Positions 8,901 to 14,521 of a stretch of DNA of 14,521 nucleotides are shown here, piece by piece. The stretch covers positions 1-14,521 of the forward strand of contig JBJXFI010000348.1 of NCBI GenBank assembly GCA_046154695.1, written 5' to 3'. The stretch's first letter is position 1, and each line of letters begins with the position of its first letter. Both the position numbers and the translations under genes were made by a program. A model generated the notes under the pieces. The model searched no databases and was not told where the DNA came from. It saw only the letters and a list, made by a program, of their open reading frames with translations. Source of the DNA: DALYLB01 sp046154695 (GTDB lineage Bacteria; Acidobacteriota; Blastocatellia; RBC074).

Positions 8901-10576
8901 ATGCGGAAGACCAGGCGGCTCGGGCCGGAGATGCGCGATAAGACCGGAGACGGGCACAATTGTTCATCGCGTCCGGGGACGTCGCAACCGGCGTCTTCGG
9001 AGGCCTGGAAGAAGGCCCGCTCCACAATGTGCTGGGGCGGGAATTGGGCGATGATGTATGCTGGTTTGCGGCCATCCAATCGCACAAGCTGCGTTTCCCG
9101 TTTGTCATCCGCGCCGAAGAGACCAGCGATGAAATTCGGCTTCTTCACCGTTGTGCGAAGAAACAAATTGACGAACTCGAAGCGTAATACGAGCAAATCC
9201 TCCGGCCTTACAATCTCGATAGCAGAAATGGGTAATTCCACCCAGCTTTGCGCCGCCTGTTGATCGAAATGCACTCGCGCCGATGGTTCTTTCCGCAATG
9301 ATCGTTCGGTGGAATGACCAGAGAAGTCCAGGTAGACGTTTTCAGGCAGATCAACGGCGCGCGTGATAACCCCGGGCAGCGGCGCAGTGGCTTCGAGCAA
9401 GGCAGGAGCAAAAACAAGCCTGTCTATCTTGCCGTTGCTGAAGACGAGCTGAAATGGCTCTACACCTGCTCTTCCGCTGAGCAAAAGATGGCAATCACCT
9501 GCACGAAATCTTGCAGGAATTTCAGCGATGCCGGCGAGTAACGCACATTGATATCCCGAAGAATCGAAAACCGCTGCGAACCGCAGATTGTTCAGGGTGA
9601 GCGGCTCATTGCCGCCGGCTGTCCCAGGCCAGAAGCGGCACTTGTCGTGATGATCGGATGGCTCGGCAAGCAAAGCGTGGCGAATCGTACCCCGCGCGCT
9701 TTCGCTGGTTTCTATCTGGAGAACGTCGAAAGTCTTTTTGCCGAACTCGATTTTCCATCCTTCCGCCCATCCTTCCATCTTTTCGATTGAGGGGGTCAAT
9801 GACCAGACGTGTTCGCCACGATCAATCGTGATTAGAGTTCGTCTCTTGCTCGGATTATTCAACAGAATCTTTTCGCACGGCAGGGAGATAATCGCGGAAT
9901 CGGCAACAATCTCGGTCGCATAGCTCGTCACCTTGTTCAAGCCTGTCAGTCCACTTATTGTTGCAATATTGCGCCCGCTCATGTGGATGGAGCAGTCGGT
10001 ACAATATTTCATTGCAACTCGGCCCGAGAGCGCGATATGGGCTACCGAACCCAGATTGCAAGATTGACTTATCGAATTGAAATCCGCTCGCGCTTCTCTG
10101 ACCCCGGCTAACCACTCGATAAATGGGACTTCAGTAATGAAATCGCACAGCGACAGGTTCAACCTCATGACCCATCCGCTGTTGCCACGACTCAGATCGC
10201 AGCGCAGGTCAGCAGGCAGATCCGTTCCAGGATATTTCGCGCCGTCGAGTTCTATCCGAACGTGTGATTCGGTCTTATCAACCTTCAAACACGGACGCCC
10301 AACAAAGGATTTTGAGTCAATCACCCATCGCGCTTGTCCTCTGAGGGAAAAGGTGACTCTATCTCGTTCCTCGATAATTTCGAATGACTCTGACGATGTC
10401 GTATCAGCGTCAATGCCGAAAGGAACTCCGCCGACTGCCGCGAATCCGGCGATACCCAAAAACTTACGGCGTGAAAGGTCCAGACCATTCAGTGGCTCGG
10501 ACGTCAGAAGAATTCGCCCATTGCCCAGAAACTGGCGATTTCGCAAAGCGGTGAGATCAATTTTGTGACGAGGCAC
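5954..10576 (-). CDS. Giant Tat-exported beta-rich protein of unknown function, operon gene A
   Basis: This is the first gene of the operon, 1540 residues from a GTG at 10576 set by AGGAG 8 nt upstream; a TTG at 10648 would add 24 residues. Numbered from 10576, residues 35-41 read SRRKFLG, an excellent twin-arginine motif, followed by IAGFAAVGGVPFG (42-54), so export in a folded state through Tat is expected. I cannot name its function. Visible landmarks: Cys192 and Cys195 in KYCTDC; ELPYRLTLSP (609-618); ELWHTRL (664-670); RAIWSPD (696-702); a striking block WRHLATMGRDHYVKIVYGG then YLYPFGHRASLIQITERKF (808-845); and a C-terminal domain (about 1266-1493) of alternating hydrophobic strands with GGGGYF and repeated IEF/VEFF segments. 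A Ser/Ala-rich linker (about 1494-1516) leads to a tail with FEELM and W-x-DYC-x-AF. It has over twenty cysteines. It could be an envelope scaffold, adhesin or lipid-binding protein; none is proven. Confidence 0.82.
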   Translation of the reverse strand: MPRHKIDLTALRNRQFLGNGRILLTSEPLNGLDLSRRKFLGIAGFAAVGGVPFGIDADTTSSESFEIIEERDRVTFSLRGQARWVIDSKSFVGRPCLKVDKTESHVRIELDGAKYPGTDLPADLRCDLSRGNSGWVMRLNLSLCDFITEVPFIEWLAGVREARADFNSISQSCNLGSVAHIALSGRVAMKYCTDCSIHMSGRNIATISGLTGLNKVTSYATEIVADSAIISLPCEKILLNNPSKRRTLITIDRGEHVWSLTPSIEKMEGWAEGWKIEFGKKTFDVLQIETSESARGTIRHALLAEPSDHHDKCRFWPGTAGGNEPLTLNNLRFAAVFDSSGYQCALLAGIAEIPARFRAGDCHLLLSGRAGVEPFQLVFSNGKIDRLVFAPALLEATAPLPGVITRAVDLPENVYLDFSGHSTERSLRKEPSARVHFDQQAAQSWVELPISAIEIVRPEDLLVLRFEFVNLFLRTTVKKPNFIAGLFGADDKRETQLVRLDGRKPAYIIAQFPPQHIVERAFFQASEDAGCDVPGRDEQLCPSPVLSRISGPSRLVFRIPDETQTIPYTLDELLGWSKFKLNVAPTAQPLGETTDSKIQEPDKIETAIELPYRLTLSPNHLAGWAHSIKPIARLNSKNTSGKTIYESSNDAQRDKAKPGVNWIELWHTRLAVRGEPSEPGKPGTLDEENQYYRTIRAIWSPDVGLKSPPDLCTQPEIDPKDPCDKFRMAMEAADRYEIVHLTSNFTELQENKGSEENQTWVKLDPIPIKVKRLMLSSLGAWLDSNAGWPDARRKEDQTKIEVLSIRGWRHLATMGRDHYVKIVYGGYLYPFGHRASLIQITERKFQRKAPNSPITAYLRQRLYLKVEQETMKYGNAADMSVNRQMPFRSITIKTPETPDLDQPENNSIANQGKCTFWPQVCAKKFLFHLVKEDATGRISECDAPAIFVVYKNRFNDAVMRAVRSAYAQAEESNCDLNGQKIAFVASKEPGDTTYETRRIRFGGIVPFLNSTPPQDLAAKIAAAADACSLPFEPPLPPWNAVVEQATVKIPALEQILGSAKDVPINWDENYIQNGLDAANNAGEVFAKIADDKINLSLPDTRSVGVVKPDLNIQALSRRFGSVGEGFEALAKGEFNSDALLQQVQAKILGVFNLKDVIQSGLKFAAGDGRIVPKIATRMIFNNDGPPAAVESRMEWQPKLKEFGVAIAKFTPRDESGFSLQLVTQTNLKSGGATTYDLRGELRTFNVEIIQAIRIIFDRLDFVSSSGQKPNIDVSLANPPVVFLEALDFVQALQKRIPGMKGLKIEVNEGVVTASLAIAIPNITIGVFSLLNMRFAIQVHLPLKGDTPLSLRFSFGEPSDPFLVAVTFLGGGGYFVTKLSLHGIEFFMVGIEFGGVLSLDIAVASGKVYIFAGFRFVYEKDGPNKGVTLTGYLRCGGELDILGIISLSVEFFLGLSYRNSDGRIWGIARVTVSISILFFSKDIELTVEREFSGSRESSASPLNAAATSSLSAGEDQRAPTFEELMGHDEWHDYCGAFATGV

Positions 10577-10589
10577 TAGCCTTTCTCCT
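10577..10589 (-). promoter_or_regulatory. Ribosome binding site deciding a GTG start for gene A
   Basis: On the minus strand AGGAG (10589-10585) is followed by AAAGGCTA and GTG at 10576. This start puts the twin arginines at residues 36-37, a reasonable depth for a Tat signal. The upstream TTG at 10648 falls inside the palindrome at 10643-10654 and has no clear binding site. Confidence 0.65.
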
Positions 10590-10642
10590 ACATACCTTAA
10601 TGAAGTTGTACGAAAGAAGCCCTCTTCAGATTGAAAAGCGGT

Positions 10643-10654
10643 TGGCAATTGCCA
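10643..10654. promoter_or_regulatory. 12-bp palindrome upstream of the operon, possible operator
   Basis: TGGCAATTGCCA is a perfect dyad 66 nt upstream of the GTG of gene A. Position and symmetry suit a binding site for a dimeric regulator. I found no convincing -35/-10 pair around it, so the promoter itself is not placed. It could also be chance, since 12-bp palindromes do occur. Confidence 0.35.
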
Positions 10655-10846
10655 TTCTAATTACAGAAATGTGGCTTGTTTTGAGAATGATTCGACGGTG
10701 ATCTGAGAAGGCGCAATGATGTATGTTACACGTGAGCAATTCGCCTCCCCGGAACGGCCGGATTATAGGGGTTGAGTTGTAGTCTGGCAACAGAGCAGAG
10801 GAGGAAATCAATTGTTAGAAGAAGATATCCATCGTTGAGTCCAGGT

Positions 10847-10906
10847 AGAGCAGCTCTGTTTTCCGCGCTGAAGGCGCAGGGAGGCGGTAGCCGGCGCGTC
10901 TCCGGC
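10847..10906. repeat. Cluster of three short GC-rich hairpins, possible dispersed intergenic repeat
   Basis: Within 60 bases are AGAGC-A-GCTCT (10847-10857), GCGC-TGAAG-GCGC (10865-10877) and GCCGG-CGCGTCT-CCGGC (10890-10906). Three consecutive small perfect hairpins in a noncoding stretch resemble REP-like intergenic elements. No second copy exists in this window, so the repeat nature is inferred. There is no T run after any stem on either strand, which argues against a terminator. Confidence 0.4.
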
Positions 10907-11035
10907 ACTCATCGTAGGTCTCGCAAGGACTTGATCATCGTTTTGGCCACTGGTTGCGCTCAAATGAAAAGATGCAGTACAGGGAGCGTAAGCGACCTGG
11001 GTTTTGATAAAAGAGCTAGATTTGCCGAAAAGTTA

Positions 11036-11737
11036 CTATTGGCGGAGGAAACGCTCGATCCACGAGGCGACGATGCCCTCGTCGGTTGGGGTTCGCAGGC
11101 TGTCGAGCGCGGTATCGGCGCGTTCGGTCCCGATCTTCTCCCGCCGTTCCCGAAGCAGCGCCTCTCCGTAGGGGGCCGTGAATTCCGGATGCGCCTGAAT
11201 GCCGAGCATGGACTTCCCGACGCGAAACATCGCGACGGGGCAATGGGCGGTCCGGCCGAGGAGCACGCCGCCCTCGGGCGGATGCGGAACCTGGTCCTGA
11301 TGCGAGTATTGGAGTCGGCAGGAGGAGAGGTCGGGGAGCATCCAGGCTTCGCGCCGCGCGATCTCCATGGCATGAACTCCGACGCCCCAGCCGGACTCCG
11401 CCGGAGCGACGCGGCTCCCGAGCGCCTCGGCCAGCATCTGATGTCCGAAGCAGATTCCGACATAGGGGCGATCGCCCTCCGCCAACCGGCGGACGAACTC
11501 CTTTAACGCCACGATCCAGTCCAGCTCCTGATAGACCGAAAACCGCGAGCCCGTGCACAGATACCCGTCGCACGCCTCGATCGATGCCGGAAACTGCCCA
11601 TTGCATACATCGAAGTTCTGGAACGTGACGGCCGGCGCATGTCGCGCGAAGAGCGCGGGGAACATCTCGCGGTAATCGCCCGCGAGGGGACGAAACCGGT
11701 CGGCCACGTGATCGCATTCGAGCAGGCCGATTTTCAT
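11036..11737 (-). CDS. Class I glutamine amidotransferase-like protein
   Basis: The 233-residue product starts at ATG 11737, 6 nt after AGGAG. It carries the class I (triad) glutaminase signature: a nucleophile elbow GICFGHQ with Cys96, and QAHPEF with His183 and Glu185. Such domains release ammonia from glutamine or hydrolyse gamma-glutamyl bonds. The overall layout is like stand-alone GMP-synthase-type amidotransferase domains rather than PuuD/peptidase C26. No synthase domain is fused or adjacent. Its start overlaps the aldehyde dehydrogenase stop in ATGA, so the two are translationally coupled and probably serve one pathway. One reading is hydrolysis of a gamma-glutamylated intermediate after the dehydrogenase step; this is inference from gene pairing, as in gamma-glutamyl-amine catabolism. 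Expected to be cytoplasmic. Confidence 0.88.
   Translation of the reverse strand: MKIGLLECDHVADRFRPLAGDYREMFPALFARHAPAVTFQNFDVCNGQFPASIEACDGYLCTGSRFSVYQELDWIVALKEFVRRLAEGDRPYVGICFGHQMLAEALGSRVAPAESGWGVGVHAMEIARREAWMLPDLSSCRLQYSHQDQVPHPPEGGVLLGRTAHCPVAMFRVGKSMLGIQAHPEFTAPYGEALLRERREKIGTERADTALDSLRTPTDEGIVASWIERFLRQ
11734..11737 (-). promoter_or_regulatory. ATGA stop/start overlap (translational coupling)
   Basis: On the minus strand the aldehyde dehydrogenase TGA (11736-11734) overlaps the amidotransferase ATG (11737-11735). AGGAG (11748-11744) for the second gene lies inside the last codons of the first. Ribosomes ending the first gene can restart on the second, giving matched expression. 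Confidence 0.85.
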
Positions 11738-13131
11738 AGAGTTCTCCTCAGGTGAAAGGATTTCAGCCGCGTGAAGGGCTCGAAGCCGAATTGCGAGAGC
11801 GTGCAGCCGCGGCCGGAATCCTTCACGCCCGTCCAGGCCAGCGCCGGGTCGAGATAGTCGCAGCGGTTCATGTAGACCGTGCCGGCCTCGATGTGATCCG
11901 CGAGCCGCACGGCCGCCTCTTCGTCCGTGGTCCAGATCGAGCCCGTCAATCCGTAGCGGCTGTCATTGATCCACCGTATCGCTTCTTCATCATCTTTTAC
12001 GGGCATGATTCCGGCGACGGGGCCGAAGGTCTCTTCCGTCATCACCAGCATCTCGTGGTTGACATCGACCAGCGTTTGCGGGGCGAGATAGGACGTGCCC
12101 GCGCGGTCGGCCGGAAAGTGCGCGGGATCGATCAGCGCGCGGGCGCCCTTGCGAACCGCTTCATTGATGTGATCGCGCACCTTGTCGGCTGCATCCACGC
12201 GGACCATCGGCCCGAGCGTGGTCTCGGGATCGAGCGGATTGCCGAGTCGATACTGCCGCATCGTCGCCATAAAGCCCTCTACGAACCGGTCGTACACATC
12301 GCGATGCACATAGATCCGCTCGACCGCGCAGCACGATTGCCCCGAATTGAAACAGGCGCCGTCCACCAGGTTTTCGATCGTGGCTTCGAGCTCCGCGTCC
12401 GCCCGCACATAGGCCGCGTCTTTTCCGCCCAGTTCCAGGCCCGTGGCGATGAAACGGGAACTCGCCGCCCGCTGCACCGCATGCCCGCCCGCGACCGACC
12501 CTGTAAAGGCCACAAAGCCGATTCGCGAATCCGCGATCACACTGGCCACCTGGTCATGATCGATGTGCAGGTACTGAAAGACGCCTTCCGGCAATCCCGC
12601 GGCGCGAAATGCCTCCGCGTACCGTTCCGGCACCAGGGGCGTCTGGAGCGCCATCTTCAGGATCACACTGTTCCCGGCCAGAATCGCCGGGACCACGGCG
12701 TTGACCGAGGCCAGCCACGGATAGTTCCAGGGAGCCAGCGTCAGCACCACGCCCACGGGGTCCCGGCGCATAAATCGCCGGAAGTTCTCCTTCGGCGGAA
12801 GCTCCACATCCGCCAGCGCGCCCGCCGCGATCTGCGACATATGCCGGACGCGCTCGTTGAAGCCGCGCCGGATCTCGAACGGGCTGTAGGCGATCGGCCG
12901 CCCGATCTGCCGGGTCAGCTCCTCGCCCAGCACGTCGGCCCGTTCATTGCACCAGTCCAGCATCCGCAAACAGACGGCCGCCCGCTCCTCGATCGGCGCG
13001 CTCCGCCAGCTTTGCCGCGCAAGCGCCGCATTCGCAAGCACTCGCTCTATCTCCGCGGCCGAGGCGAACTCCCGTTCCACAAGGATCGATCCGTCAATCG
13101 GACTGACTGTCTGTTGCATATGTGTTTTCAT
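11734..13131 (-). CDS. NAD(P)-dependent aldehyde dehydrogenase family protein
   Basis: The 465-residue product oxidises an aldehyde to the carboxylate with NAD(P). Numbered from ATG 13131, the family residues are present: Asn136 in PWNYP (oxyanion hole), Glu233 in LELGGKD (general base), Cys267 in FNSGQSC (nucleophile), FTGS (209-212) at the cofactor fold and ETFGP (367-371). NSVILKM replaces the common LKP at the cofactor-binding lysine; the lysine itself is kept, so activity is expected. Length is normal or slightly short. The start is uncertain: ATG 13131 and ATG 13119 are both possible and neither has a clear Shine-Dalgarno. The frame stays open to 13593, which I attribute to high G+C. 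Substrate is unknown; coupling to an amidotransferase suggests a semialdehyde or gamma-glutamylated aldehyde. Confidence 0.9.
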   Translation of the reverse strand: MKTHMQQTVSPIDGSILVEREFASAAEIERVLANAALARQSWRSAPIEERAAVCLRMLDWCNERADVLGEELTRQIGRPIAYSPFEIRRGFNERVRHMSQIAAGALADVELPPKENFRRFMRRDPVGVVLTLAPWNYPWLASVNAVVPAILAGNSVILKMALQTPLVPERYAEAFRAAGLPEGVFQYLHIDHDQVASVIADSRIGFVAFTGSVAGGHAVQRAASSRFIATGLELGGKDAAYVRADAELEATIENLVDGACFNSGQSCCAVERIYVHRDVYDRFVEGFMATMRQYRLGNPLDPETTLGPMVRVDAADKVRDHINEAVRKGARALIDPAHFPADRAGTSYLAPQTLVDVNHEMLVMTEETFGPVAGIMPVKDDEEAIRWINDSRYGLTGSIWTTDEEAAVRLADHIEAGTVYMNRCDYLDPALAWTGVKDSGRGCTLSQFGFEPFTRLKSFHLRRTL

Positions 13132-13139
13132 ATTGAAAA
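13125..13139. promoter_or_regulatory. Palindrome over the aldehyde dehydrogenase start
   Basis: TTTTCA (13125-13130), spacer TAT and TGAAAA (13134-13139) form a perfect 6+6 dyad that covers the ATG at 13131-13129. A protein bound here would block transcription or translation start. A half copy, TTTTCA at 13218-13223, lies just ahead of the glycosyltransferase gene. Confidence 0.4.
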
Positions 13140-13245
13140 TGATCCGCGTGTAATTGCATTTGTGATATACAAATCCTGCCCCGACGTTCGCTTTCAAGGT
13201 TGCATATTTGGAGAAGGTTTTCAATATTCCGGGAGAGATGGAGGA
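13132..13245. promoter_or_regulatory. Divergent control region between aldehyde dehydrogenase and glycosyltransferase
   Basis: This 114-bp gap separates two divergently read units and is richer in A+T than the genes around it. It contains two of three copies of a TTGCAT[AT]T[GT]TG box and a 17-bp palindrome. Both transcripts must start here or nearby. I could not place a confident -35/-10 pair for either direction. Confidence 0.6.
13158..13174. promoter_or_regulatory. 17-bp inverted repeat, candidate operator
   Basis: ATTTGT-GATAT-ACAAAT is a perfect 6+5+6 inverted repeat in the divergent gap, 27 bp upstream of the aldehyde dehydrogenase ATG. Its size and symmetry fit a dimeric helix-turn-helix repressor of the GntR or MarR kind. 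No regulator gene lies in the window, so the partner is unknown. Confidence 0.45.
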
Positions 13246-14280
13246 ATGACGGAGAGCATGGAATCGACATCGAAGCCGCTCGTCAGCGTTCTGTTGCCGA
13301 TTCGCAACGAGGCGCGGCATATCGAGGTGGCGCTCGCGTCGGTGCTGGCGCAGGACTATCCGGCGGATCGAATGGAGGTGATCGTCATCGACGGGATCTC
13401 CGGCGACGGAACGCGGGAGACGGTTCGCGGGATTGCGGCGCGCGACGCGCGCGTGAGCATGATCGACAATCCACGCGGCATCGCGCCCACGGGAATGAAT
13501 CTGGGGATGGCGCGCGCGCGGGGAGAGGTTCTGATTCGCGTGGACGGCCATTGCGAGATCGCGCCGGATTACGTTCGCCGGTGCGTCGAGCACCTGCTGC
13601 GCGACGGCGTGGACGGCGTCGGCGGGCCCATAACGACGATCGGTGAAACGCCGCTCTCCGAGGTGATCGCCCTCGCGATGAGCTCCCGGTTCGGCGTCGG
13701 CGATTCATTGTTCCGAACCGTCACCGATCGAACGATGCTCGCCGACACGGTCCCGTTTCCCGCGTATACCCGCGAGATCGTCAATCGAGTCGGGCCCTAT
13801 GACGAAGAGCTGGTGCGGAACCAGGACGACGATTACAACTACCGCCTGCGCAAGATCGGCGCGAAGGTGCTGCTGGCCGCCGATGTACGATCGCGATATT
13901 ACAGCCGCGGAACGATTCGCCGGCTGTGGCGCCAGTATTATCAGTACGGTTTCTGGAAGGTTCGCGTGATGCAGAAACATCCGCGGCAGATGCGGCCCCG
14001 GCAGTTTGCGCCCCCGGCCTTCGTCTCGGCATTGCTGGCAAGCGCGCTGCTGTCTATATTCCTCGGCGGGCTCTGGGCGCCCGGCTTGATCGTCGGCTCC
14101 TACGCGCTCGTCAATCTCGCGGCGTCGGCGCGGGCCTCGCGCGGAAAGGGAATGAGAGCCTTCTTTCTCCTGCCGGTTATCTTTGCCACGCTGCACGTGG
14201 CCTATGGCCTCGGATTTCTTGTCGGCCTGGTCAGGTTCTGGAATCGCTGGGGAGATCACGAGTCCCGCCGCGCGGAATAG
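13246..14280 (+). CDS. Family 2 glycosyltransferase, ExoA-like, membrane anchored
   Basis: The 344-residue product begins at ATG 13246, with GGGAG 9-10 nt upstream (13231-13235) and GGAGGA directly abutting. A second ATG at 13258 is possible. The GT-A fold is clear: VSVLLPIRNEA (13-23), IDGISGDGT (48-56) for nucleotide-sugar binding, RVDGH (98-102) in the DxD position, an acidic cluster RNQDDDYNYRL (191-201) for the catalytic base, and RLWRQYYQYGFWKV (226-239) in the acceptor/QxxRW-like position. Hydrophobic segments at about 257-294 and 304-332 anchor the C-terminus in the inner membrane. This order matches the succinoglycan ExoA type, which adds a sugar to a lipid-linked oligosaccharide. 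The sugar is not predictable. The next gene, also a glycosyltransferase, starts 33 nt on, so a polysaccharide operon is likely. Confidence 0.9.
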   Translation: MTESMESTSKPLVSVLLPIRNEARHIEVALASVLAQDYPADRMEVIVIDGISGDGTRETVRGIAARDARVSMIDNPRGIAPTGMNLGMARARGEVLIRVDGHCEIAPDYVRRCVEHLLRDGVDGVGGPITTIGETPLSEVIALAMSSRFGVGDSLFRTVTDRTMLADTVPFPAYTREIVNRVGPYDEELVRNQDDDYNYRLRKIGAKVLLAADVRSRYYSRGTIRRLWRQYYQYGFWKVRVMQKHPRQMRPRQFAPPAFVSALLASALLSIFLGGLWAPGLIVGSYALVNLAASARASRGKGMRAFFLLPVIFATLHVAYGLGFLVGLVRFWNRWGDHESRRAE

Positions 14281-14313
14281 GCCGCGTGTGGGGCCTGATT
14301 TGCAGGATCCAAA

Positions 14314-14521
14314 ATGGAAATGGCGCGTTCTCTCAGACAACCTCCGCGACTCTGCATCGCAGGCCCGCTGGTGGGGCGGCATGCGGGCTATGTCACGACG
14401 CAGAGCCTGATTCTTTCGGATCTCTTCGCGGCCGAGGGCTATCCGGTGATTGCGGTCTCGGACCGGCTGAACCGGTATCACCGCTTGGCGGAGATCGCCG
14501 CGACGCTGATTCGCAGGCGGA
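14314..14521 (+). CDS. Glycosyltransferase (GT-B type), N-terminal part, runs off window
   Basis: ATG 14314 is the first start after an in-frame TGA at 14296 and has AGGA 6 nt upstream; ATG 14320 is a less likely alternative. The 69 visible residues include LCIAGPLVGRHAGYVTTQ (13-30) and then SDLFAAEGYPVIAVSDR. This is the usual first strand, glycine-rich loop and second strand of a GT-B glycosyltransferase of the GT4 type, where the loop contacts the acceptor. The nucleotide-binding C-terminal half is beyond the window, so the family is tentative. Short spacing to the ExoA-like gene suggests joint transcription and a shared role in making a surface or secreted glycan. Confidence 0.7.
   Translation, partial: MEMARSLRQPPRLCIAGPLVGRHAGYVTTQSLILSDLFAAEGYPVIAVSDRLNRYHRLAEIAATLIRRR

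Larger units (their letters stand above)
10577..11035. other. 459-bp gene-poor region between operon and amidotransferase
   Basis: The left end is the leader of the large operon, with a palindrome at 10643-10654. The middle and right hold short hairpin-forming elements (10847-10906) and an AGCGTAAGCG direct repeat (10985-10994). Reading frames that cross it on both strands either extend antisense into flanking genes or are short and lack recognisable features. I see no tRNA, rRNA or convincing terminator for the amidotransferase gene, whose stop is at 11036. Base composition shifts across this region from about half G+C to above 60%. Confidence 0.55.

Noticed and set aside
10801..10838. Purine-rich GAGGAGG followed by TTG and an eight-codon frame, possible leader peptide
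   Set aside because: A very short frame with a rare start and no gene on the plus strand downstream to regulate; most likely chance.
10772..11035. Plus-strand frame starting in the intergenic region and running antisense into the amidotransferase
   Set aside because: The intergenic part is hairpin-rich and the rest is the antisense of a clear gene. No domain is visible.
11016..11717. Second minus-strand frame overlapping the amidotransferase
   Set aside because: A frame shadow: the other frame has Cys-His-Glu glutaminase residues, a good ribosome binding site and ATGA coupling.
11752..13245. Very long plus-strand frame antisense to the aldehyde dehydrogenase, in frame with the glycosyltransferase
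   Set aside because: It is open because of high G+C and the codon pattern of the opposite gene. Its translation is rich in His, Arg and Pro with no domain, while the opposite strand encodes an aldehyde dehydrogenase with all catalytic residues. The real glycosyltransferase starts at 13246.
13705..14481. 258-codon minus-strand frame over the glycosyltransferase
   Set aside because: It lies antisense to a clear GT2 gene, reads as Arg/Pro-rich low-information sequence and has no recognisable motif.

Overview
This looks like a bacterial chromosome segment, or a metagenome-derived contig, from an organism with mixed base composition. All genes have bacterial signals: Shine-Dalgarno sites, GTG starts, tight operons, a Tat signal and a Rho-independent terminator. 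I suspect Acidobacteriota or a similar environmental phylum from the general style of the large exported proteins and the intergenic repeats. That is a weak guess, and no marker gene is present.

Left part (1-10.65 kb, about 50-55% G+C in sampled lines). The window opens inside the 3' end of a transposase-like ORF (2-112, +). The rest is one three-gene operon on the minus strand, read from about 10.6 kb down to 0.37 kb and closed by a strong hairpin terminator (238-267). Gene A (10576-5954) encodes a 1540-residue protein with a twin-arginine signal and a very hydrophobic, beta-rich C-terminal domain. Gene B (5940-1975) encodes a 1321-residue protein with no signal peptide and at least one Fn3/Ig-like segment. 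Gene C (1946-366) encodes a 526-residue Sec-exported protein of the HET-C-related type, with a putative zinc site and a C-terminal beta domain. Gaps are 13 and 28 nt, and each start is set by a good Shine-Dalgarno. A and B have no function I can name. The set looks like an envelope or secreted module, possibly acting on lipid, and is the best candidate here for an undescribed system.

Middle (10.58-11.03 kb). This gene-poor stretch carries a 12-bp palindrome just upstream of the operon, then a run of short GC-rich hairpins resembling a dispersed intergenic repeat. Base composition changes across it.

Right part (11.03-14.52 kb, clearly above 60% G+C). Two divergent units share a 114-bp AT-richer control region (13132-13245) with three near-identical TTGCAT boxes and two palindromes. 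Leftward runs an aldehyde dehydrogenase gene coupled by ATGA overlap to a class I glutamine amidotransferase gene, perhaps for catabolism of a gamma-glutamylated amine. Rightward runs a membrane-anchored family 2 glycosyltransferase of the ExoA type, followed 33 nt later by the start of a second, GT-B-like glycosyltransferase that runs off the window. This suggests the edge of a surface-polysaccharide cluster.
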